Shown here: positions 27,360 to 32,144 of the stretch, in pieces
Numbering within the stretch: position 1 is the first letter of the stretch
How the letters are laid out: each line of letters begins with the position of its first letter
NCBI GenBank assembly: GCA_024401225.1
Contig: JAKSLM010000032.1
Coordinates: 1 to 32,144, forward strand
Origin: Bacteroidaceae bacterium
GTDB lineage: Bacteria; Bacteroidota; Bacteroidia; Bacteroidales; Bacteroidaceae
Length of the DNA stretch: 32,144 bases
Reading direction: 5' to 3'
Position numbers and translations under genes: made by a program
Notes under the pieces: generated by a model
The model's input: the letters and a program-made list of their open reading frames with translations, nothing else
Databases searched by the model: none
Told to the model about the DNA's origin: nothing

Positions 27360-29321
27360 ATGAATAAGAAGAATATATTACGCTTTTGCGGTTTAGCAAT
27401 TGTATCAGCCATGGCGCTTTCTTCATGCTCAGACGTACTTGAGGAGCAGCCACGAAGCGGTTACGATCCAACATATTTCACTACAGAGGACGGCGTAAAG
27501 GGCGGTCTTACATCACTCTATGCCCACCTTCGCAACCTCTACGGTCAGGCATACTACTTCACATCATGTGAGGCAGGTACCGACGAGTACACATGGGGCC
27601 ACTCAGCCGATGGCAACCAGAAGGACATCGACATGTCAGGAGTCGGCAACCTCACATCCACATCAGTACGCTCCGACGCACTCTGGGGCCAGGCATTCAC
27701 AGAGATCAACACAGCTTGCGCCGTTATTGAAAACGCAAGCGCCGTAGGTATCGACGAGTCACTCGTAGCCGAGGCACGATTCTTCCGTGGATTCTACTAC
27801 TTCAACCTCGTGCAGACATTCGGAGGTGTGCCACTCGATCTCGGAGGCGGCGAGCTCCACTCCAACGACTCACCTAAGCGCACATCAGTACGTAACACAG
27901 TCGATGAGGTATACGAGAAGGCCATCTTCCCTGACCTCGACTCGGCAGTAGTCAAGCTTCCTATCACCCCACGTGTAGTAGGTGCCGTATCACGCACCAC
28001 AGCACAGCTCTATCTTGCCAAGGCATACCTTACTTACGCATGGTGGCTCGAAAATCCAAACGACATCGCTACCTATCCAGCTACAAGCAAGCGCGACAAG
28101 TCACAGGCAGCAAAGTACTACCAGTTGGCTTATGAACTTGCAACAGAAGCAATCGCCGAAAACGCCAAGAATGGTACTTACAAGCTTCAGGACACATATC
28201 TTGACGTAAACTTCTGGCAGAACGACCGTAACGCCGAGTGGCTCCTCTGGGCTGACCACACAGTCAACAACGACCTCTACAATGGTGGTGGTCTCGGTTG
28301 GGGTGGCGGTGGCGCACCTGAGAACTTCGCAGGATGGTTCACACAGTGGAACTACTGTGGTGACATGCGCGGTGACTTCGCCGATGGTTCAAACGGCAAC
28401 CCTGTAATGCGTGAAGCATGCCAGGCACTCGGTCGTCCATGGACACGTATGGCTCCAATCCCTGATGCACTCAAGAAGTTCACCAACGTTGACAAGGACT
28501 CTCGCTGGGACGGTACATTCACTACTGAGTATCGTTGTAACTTCGCAAAGGGCGGCAACAAGAACGACTATGTAAAGGGTGCTAACGGCGCAGAAATCAG
28601 AAACGGCGAGACATTCCTCCAGTTCCTCTCGTACGACGATTCTAACGTCAAGTACGACCCAAAGAACGGTAACATCAACGCCGGCGTACTCCCAGGTCAT
28701 CCAGAATTCGTAATCAACATCAGCGACATCAGCCGCCAGGCATACCCAGGCGTATGGAAGCACATCGGCCACCGTACCGACCGTGGTGAGGCTACAGAGC
28801 TCGGTAACCCTAACGGATCGTCACCACGTCCATTCGTTATCGCTAAGTTCTCAGAATTCTACTTCATCGCAGCCGAGGCTGCAGTCAAGCTTGGCAACAA
28901 CAAGGCAGCATACGACAACATCATCCAGATCCGTGCACGTGCAGGTAAGTGGAAGACAAGATTCAACGACTACACATACCTTGTAGGTGGTACAGGCTAC
29001 AAAGACCTTGAGGTCGTTGAGGACTACAGCCAGGATATGATCAACGCAACTCCAGAGAACATCACCATCGAGTACATCCTCGACGAGCGTCTCCGCGAGT
29101 ACTGGGGTGAAGGCTACCGTTGGTTCGACCTCGTGCGCACACAGATGTGGGACAAGCTCGCAAGCGTATACCACATCAGCGATGCTAACGGCCGTGAGCC
29201 AAAGGAAGTAAAGCGCGACATCAAGAAGCACTACTACCTCCGTCCTATCCCAAGCGGCATGCTTGATGCTCTCCAGATGAGCGATCAGGAAAAGGCAGCT
29301 TACCAGAACCCAGGTTATTAA
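27360..29321 (+). CDS. susD: SusD-family surface glycan-binding lipoprotein
   Basis: 653 aa from the ATG at 27360; the TTG at 27351 is less likely and adds only three residues. The lipobox ALSSC gives Cys23, followed by SDVLEEQPRSGYDPTYFTTEDGVKGGLTSLYAHLR, the usual SusD start. The SusD signatures AEARFFRGFYYFNLVQTFGGVPL and FYFIAAEAAVKLGNNKAAYDNIIQIRARAG are present. Near the C-terminus, TIEYILDERLREYWGEGYRWFDLVRTQMW is the hallmark RagB/SusD segment. It sits on the outer membrane as the lid of the SusC transporter. At 653 aa it is longer than the typical 500-600. The transcript ends at the hairpin 29360-29394. Confidence 0.95.
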   Translation: MNKKNILRFCGLAIVSAMALSSCSDVLEEQPRSGYDPTYFTTEDGVKGGLTSLYAHLRNLYGQAYYFTSCEAGTDEYTWGHSADGNQKDIDMSGVGNLTSTSVRSDALWGQAFTEINTACAVIENASAVGIDESLVAEARFFRGFYYFNLVQTFGGVPLDLGGGELHSNDSPKRTSVRNTVDEVYEKAIFPDLDSAVVKLPITPRVVGAVSRTTAQLYLAKAYLTYAWWLENPNDIATYPATSKRDKSQAAKYYQLAYELATEAIAENAKNGTYKLQDTYLDVNFWQNDRNAEWLLWADHTVNNDLYNGGGLGWGGGGAPENFAGWFTQWNYCGDMRGDFADGSNGNPVMREACQALGRPWTRMAPIPDALKKFTNVDKDSRWDGTFTTEYRCNFAKGGNKNDYVKGANGAEIRNGETFLQFLSYDDSNVKYDPKNGNINAGVLPGHPEFVINISDISRQAYPGVWKHIGHRTDRGEATELGNPNGSSPRPFVIAKFSEFYFIAAEAAVKLGNNKAAYDNIIQIRARAGKWKTRFNDYTYLVGGTGYKDLEVVEDYSQDMINATPENITIEYILDERLREYWGEGYRWFDLVRTQMWDKLASVYHISDANGREPKEVKRDIKKHYYLRPIPSGMLDALQMSDQEKAAYQNPGY

Positions 29322-29359
29322 TCCGACCTCACCCCCACCTTGGGGACAGCCCAATACAC

Positions 29360-29394
29360 AAAGAGTCGTGCAGCACCATGCAGCACGACTCTTT
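29360..29394 (+). terminator. terminator of the susC/susD transcript
   Basis: A perfect 12-bp stem, AAAGAGTCGTGC (29360-29371) with 29383-29394, has an 11-nt loop. It is followed by ATTGTTTTC. Confidence 0.8.
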
Positions 29395-29456
29395 ATTGTT
29401 TTCAAAAAGCCCTAAAAGGACACTTCCCCCGGCCTCATCATGCCTGAATGCGGCAT

Positions 29457-29491
29457 ATTATGGCGCAATATGCACGTAAAGGCGCTATAAT
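29457..29491. repeat. hairpin with 10-bp stem
   Basis: ATTATGGCGC (29457-29466) pairs with GCGCTATAAT (29482-29491) with one G-T pair and a 15-nt loop. An alternative stem, TGCACG (29471-29476) with CGTGCA (29492-29497), overlaps it, so two exclusive structures are possible. Confidence 0.5.
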
Positions 29492-29524
29492 CGTGCAGCA
29501 TTTGTTTTATTGACGAAAAGGAAT

Positions 29525-29583
29525 AAGATATACTATCCTATCACAGAAGATATACTATCTTACCGAATATAATAGTATATCTT
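29525..29583. repeat. three copies of AAGATATACTAT in direct and inverted order
   Basis: AAGATATACTATC occurs at 29525-29537 and 29547-29559 (22-bp spacing). The exact reverse complement of its first 12 bases lies at 29572-29583. Copies two and three can form a 12-bp perfect stem. Confidence 0.75.
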
Positions 29584-29604
29584 ATCGTTAAATCCTTACT
29601 TAGC

Positions 29605-29709
29605 ATGTAGAGTCACTCTACATACATACATGGTCTATACATACTACTCTACATAGTATAGCGTACTGAAACATAGTGGTTTGTGCCTACCATGTAGAGC
29701 ATGTAGAGT
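29605..29709. repeat. five copies of an ATGTAGAGT motif in mixed orientation
   Basis: ATGTAGAGT (29605-29613) is followed after one base by its exact reverse complement (29615-29623). Another reverse copy lies at 29646-29654. Two tandem direct copies lie at 29692-29700 (last base changed) and 29701-29709. Confidence 0.75.
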
Positions 29710-29872
29710 GAAAACGTTATTTTTTCACGTGTGCGCGTGTTGCAAAACGACTATGAAGAAGTGGGGAAAGTGGAATTTAGGGGGTATTATAAAAACAAAA
29801 ATCTTATGACAATGTAAAGGGGGAATTCCGTTATGATTTTAATCCGCACAATATCAAACAATTTAATGACTT

Positions 29873-29890
29873 GTGAATTTTTCGTGAATT
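29873..29890. promoter_or_regulatory. 18-bp direct-repeat motif, copy 1
   Basis: GTGAATTTTTCGTGAATT contains two GTGAATT half-sites 11 bp apart. It starts 58 bp before the -7 box of the HTH-regulator gene. An identical copy lies at 31796-31813. Confidence 0.6.
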
Positions 29891-29907
29891 ATTTCTTCGT
29901 TTTTTTC

Positions 29908-29938
29908 TTTGCCAATAAGAGCATATTGCCTATCTTTG
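29908..29938 (+). promoter_or_regulatory. promoter of the TPR/HTH regulator gene
   Basis: TTTG (29908-29911), a 19-nt spacer and TATCTTTG (29931-29938) match both Bacteroidetes promoter boxes. Transcription should begin near 29945, which rules out an upstream start at 29909 and supports the ATG at 29981. Confidence 0.75.
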
Positions 29939-29980
29939 CAGTCGCTTAATGTATTAGTAAAGCATAATGGCATACTATTT

Positions 29981-31717
29981 ATGAAACACCTGTCACTTCT
30001 CATCACATCGATTATAACCTTTTTGCTCGTCTCATGTGTAAGCAGAGAGAGCCATGAACAGTTTGCACGAGTAGAGTCATTGATGGACGAGAATCCTGAT
30101 TCGGCCCTTACCATGCTCGATAGTATGGCAAGCGAGAAGAGTACATACTCAAAAGCTTTGCGCATACGCTACGAACTGCTTCATGCCAAGGCGCAGAACA
30201 AGGCATACGTCGATTTCACCTCCGACAGCATCATGAAGGAGGTCGTGGCGTACTACGATGCCCACGGCACAGCCAACGAACAGGTGGAGGCGCACTACCT
30301 GCTGGGATGCGTGTACCGCGATCTCAAGGAGTCGCCTATGGCACTCCAATGCTATCTCGATGCCACCGAGAAGGCTGACACCCTGAGCGCTGATTGCGAC
30401 TACGGTATGCTGATGAGGGTATGGGGGCAGATAGCAAATGAGTTTGACCGACAGGCTATGCCATATAAGGAACTGGAGGCAATACAAGAATATGAAAACT
30501 TAGCAATAAAATGCAATGATAGCGTTAGCTATGCCATTGGTGTGGAACGAAAGTGTAATGCGTACACGCTTTTACATGATACTACGAATATTATTAGATA
30601 TACAAAGAAAGCCAGCAATCTACTATACAAACTAGGAAGACATTCACAATCCACCTTTGTCCTGTCAACTCTCATACCCATATATATAGAAAAAGGAGAA
30701 GTCACAAAGGCTGAACATTTAATTAAAATTTTCGAAAAAGACACAAACTTTTTCACTATCAATGGTGATATTATTAAAGGCCGTGAATTCTATTATTGTG
30801 CGAAAGCCAAATATTTTGAAAAAACAAACAGGTTAGACTCTGCTGAACTTTATTATAGAAAACTATATAAATATGGGTATCAGTATGATGCTTGTTGTGG
30901 ATTGCTTGACATATATACAGAACTAATGTGTATGGATTCTGTCTACAAATACTCAAAGCTGAAAGATAAGGCATCCATAATGAAATATACAGAACTCCAT
31001 ACCCAAGCCATGTTCAATGCAGATGGGATGTTCAACTATACCCGTAACCAGCGCATAGCAATGGGATTGCAGATTGAGAAGGAACATATTCGCACAAGAG
31101 CGCTAACAATAGGTTCAATAGGACTATGTCTTATGATTTTAGGAGTAATGACATTAATAAGATATAAGGAACGAAAAAAAAGAGAGATAGAAGCCATATC
31201 TTTGAAATACAGAGAATCAAAGCAAATTTATAAAAAAGCTATTGTGGATTATACTCTCATGGAAAAAGACTTTGAAGAATATAAGGCACAGAAAGCAAAA
31301 GAAATTGAACTTTTGGGAGAGTTAAATCGTAATGCTTCTACTACATATGAGCATACCAATCGCCGTCATATACTTACATCGCTCTGTTCACATGATATCG
31401 TAAAACAGATACTCAAAAACGAGAATATTGGTCACAACCATCGTTCTGAAATCTCAGTCAGGCAATGGAATGATCTTTACAATTTATTTGAAAAAGAAGT
31501 TCCACAACTATATAACACATACATCAATAATCATAAGCTAAGTGATAGGGAGCGTAAGACATTAGTATTAACAAGTCTTGGAATAAACACAAACAATATA
31601 GCGATATTACTAAATACTACCGCATCAAATATATCCAACATCAAAACATGTATCAATCAAAAATTATTCTCTGACTCATCGGCAAAGAAACTATATGACA
31701 ACTTAATTCTTGCTTAA
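29981..31717 (+). CDS. membrane-bound regulator: lipoprotein signal, TPR domain, TM helix, C-terminal HTH
   Basis: 578 aa from the ATG at 29981, chosen because the promoter lies at 29908-29938. The N-terminus has a lipobox (FLLVSC, Cys19). Residues about 25-370 are TPR-like helices (VEAHYLLGCVYRDLKESPMALQCYLDATEKAD). One transmembrane helix (about 373-395; TIGSIGLCLMILGVMTLI) is followed by basic residues (RYKERKKRE), so the C-terminus should be cytoplasmic. A coiled coil (about 400-460) leads to a C-terminal helix-turn-helix of LuxR/sigma-region-4 type (about 520-565; LSDRERKTLVLTSLGINTNNIAILLNTTASNISNIKTCI). This is a one-component regulator type seen in Bacteroidales. Base composition changes sharply near 30470-30490: the 5' quarter is GC-richer, the rest AT-rich. 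It is probably autoregulated through the 18-bp motif. Confidence 0.8.
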   Translation: MKHLSLLITSIITFLLVSCVSRESHEQFARVESLMDENPDSALTMLDSMASEKSTYSKALRIRYELLHAKAQNKAYVDFTSDSIMKEVVAYYDAHGTANEQVEAHYLLGCVYRDLKESPMALQCYLDATEKADTLSADCDYGMLMRVWGQIANEFDRQAMPYKELEAIQEYENLAIKCNDSVSYAIGVERKCNAYTLLHDTTNIIRYTKKASNLLYKLGRHSQSTFVLSTLIPIYIEKGEVTKAEHLIKIFEKDTNFFTINGDIIKGREFYYCAKAKYFEKTNRLDSAELYYRKLYKYGYQYDACCGLLDIYTELMCMDSVYKYSKLKDKASIMKYTELHTQAMFNADGMFNYTRNQRIAMGLQIEKEHIRTRALTIGSIGLCLMILGVMTLIRYKERKKREIEAISLKYRESKQIYKKAIVDYTLMEKDFEEYKAQKAKEIELLGELNRNASTTYEHTNRRHILTSLCSHDIVKQILKNENIGHNHRSEISVRQWNDLYNLFEKEVPQLYNTYINNHKLSDRERKTLVLTSLGINTNNIAILLNTTASNISNIKTCINQKLFSDSSAKKLYDNLILA

Positions 31718-31795
31718 GCCATCCCTTTTTCCCTAATTATTGTTATTCTATATAACCTTGATTAACATTGTCTTACTATCTGTTTATGAATAGAC
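31718..31795. other. AT-rich intergenic stretch
   Basis: No clear hairpin terminator is seen after the regulator gene, so read-through into the next gene is possible. No ORF or RNA gene is seen. Confidence 0.3.
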
Positions 31796-31813
31796 GTGAA
31801 TTTTTCGTGAATT
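31796..31813. promoter_or_regulatory. 18-bp direct-repeat motif, copy 2
   Basis: GTGAATTTTTCGTGAATT is identical to 29873-29890. It starts 59 bp before the -7 box of the small exported protein gene, almost the same distance as copy 1 from its own -7 box (58 bp). Confidence 0.6.
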
Positions 31814-31854
31814 TTTATTTTGGCTTTCTTACATAGAAAATCGATTAAACATAG

Positions 31855-31862
31855 TACTTTTG
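31855..31862 (+). promoter_or_regulatory. -7 box for the small exported protein gene
   Basis: TACTTTTG followed by CA is a full match to TAnnTTTG, 33 nt before the ATG at 31896. No TTTG -33 box is seen at the usual spacing, which suggests a need for an activator. Confidence 0.7.
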
Positions 31863-31895
31863 CATCATTGTTTCACACAAAAAACATAGAAGAAA

Positions 31896-32117
31896 ATGAA
31901 AAAGTACTTATTTATTTCATTACTTTCTTTAGCTGCATTTGTATCTGTACATGCAGAAAAGAAGACTGTCCTGATTGATCCTAATGTTCAATCAGGCAAT
32001 AATCAAAGAGACGATTTCCCTCGTTCTCCAATCCGTATCCCATCTCCTAACACCTTTGATAATGCCAATTACAATTTTTCCGATTCACTACAATATGTGA
32101 CAGTTTCTTTAAGATAA
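31896..32117 (+). CDS. small exported protein of unknown function (possibly truncated by a frameshift)
   Basis: 73 aa. A clear signal peptide (1-20, MKKYLFISLLSLAAFVSVHA) is followed by 53 residues of mature protein (EKKTVLIDPNVQSGNNQRDDF, PRSPIRIPSPNTFDN, DSLQYVTVSLR). The PRSPIxIP segment and the following V-T-V-S strand resemble the start of small secreted beta-sandwich proteins (DUF3244-like) that often accompany TPR/HTH regulators in Bacteroidales, which are usually about 100-130 aa. The stop at 32115-32117 falls where such a domain would continue, so this may be a shortened or frameshifted copy. The window ends too soon to decide. It has its own promoter and shares the 18-bp motif with the regulator upstream. 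Confidence 0.6.
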   Translation: MKKYLFISLLSLAAFVSVHAEKKTVLIDPNVQSGNNQRDDFPRSPIRIPSPNTFDNANYNFSDSLQYVTVSLR

Positions 32118-32144
32118 TTGTTACTTTTGTTGGTGATAATATTT

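Larger units (their letters stand above)
29395..29907. other. repeat-rich AT-rich intergenic region, no gene seen
   Basis: No supported coding region is present. The stretch holds a 10-bp hairpin at 29457-29491, a direct and inverted repeat set at 29525-29583, five copies of an ATGTAGAG-type motif at 29605-29709, and an 18-bp direct-repeat motif at 29873-29890 just before the promoter of the HTH regulator. An unannotated small RNA is possible but I cannot support one. Confidence 0.5.

Noticed and set aside
29395-29907. Mobile-element remnant in the long intergenic region
   Set aside because: There are inverted repeats but no transposase fragment, no target duplication and no long terminal repeats that I can see.
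29909-29980. Upstream start for the HTH regulator
   Set aside because: It would lie inside the promoter (TATCTTTG at 29931-29938) and would hide the lipoprotein signal.

Overview
The window looks like a chromosomal segment of a Bacteroidales bacterium, most likely Prevotellaceae. The reasons are a SusC/SusD pair, Bacteroidetes-type promoters (a TAnnTTTG -7 box) before most transcription units, weak or absent Shine-Dalgarno sequences, many short-signal lipoproteins, DUF4292 and DUF4380 proteins, and a meso-diaminopimelate dehydrogenase. I see no rRNA, tRNA, integrase, transposase or CRISPR array.

Layout. 1-361: end of a membrane protein of unknown function, closed by a strong hairpin. 521-3222 (minus strand): lipocalin-like lipoprotein, diaminopimelate dehydrogenase (ddh) and the MltG endolytic transglycosylase. 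3456-13166 (plus strand): seven closely spaced genes forming a signalling locus. They are a STAS anti-anti-sigma protein, a response regulator fused to a PP2C/SpoIIE phosphatase, a membrane-anchored coiled-coil/beta-propeller protein, a large periplasmic-propeller histidine-kinase-like protein without its phosphoacceptor His, an intact soluble histidine kinase, a TonB-dependent receptor with a TPR-like N-terminus, and an RsbW-type anti-sigma kinase. The locus ends in four copies of a 12-bp palindrome at an exact 22-bp period. 13292-17687 (minus): dut, TPR protein, DUF4292 lipoprotein and an EnvC-like LytM protein. 17770-19086 (plus): dGTPase, divergent from dut. 19202-29321 (plus): a glycan-use locus with a DUF4380 protein, a GH2 beta-galactosidase-like enzyme with a C-terminal F5/8C module, SusC and SusD. 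29322-29980: a 659-nt AT-rich, repeat-dense intergenic region. 29981-31717: a membrane-bound TPR/HTH regulator whose composition changes sharply inside the gene. 31896-32117: a small exported protein.

How the genes may work together. The 3456-13166 locus carries every part of a partner switch (RsbU, RsbV and RsbW equivalents) placed under two-component control and linked to sensory propellers and an outer-membrane receptor. My model is that an extracellular or envelope signal alters the kinase pair, the kinase phosphorylates the receiver-phosphatase, the phosphatase dephosphorylates the STAS protein, and the STAS protein titrates the RsbW-like kinase. No sigma factor is encoded here, so the output is unknown. 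This is the best candidate for an undescribed system in the window. At the right end, an identical 18-bp direct-repeat motif lies about 58 bp before the -7 boxes of both the HTH regulator and the small exported protein, which suggests an autoregulated pair. Functional statements are inferred from visible motifs; no database search was run.
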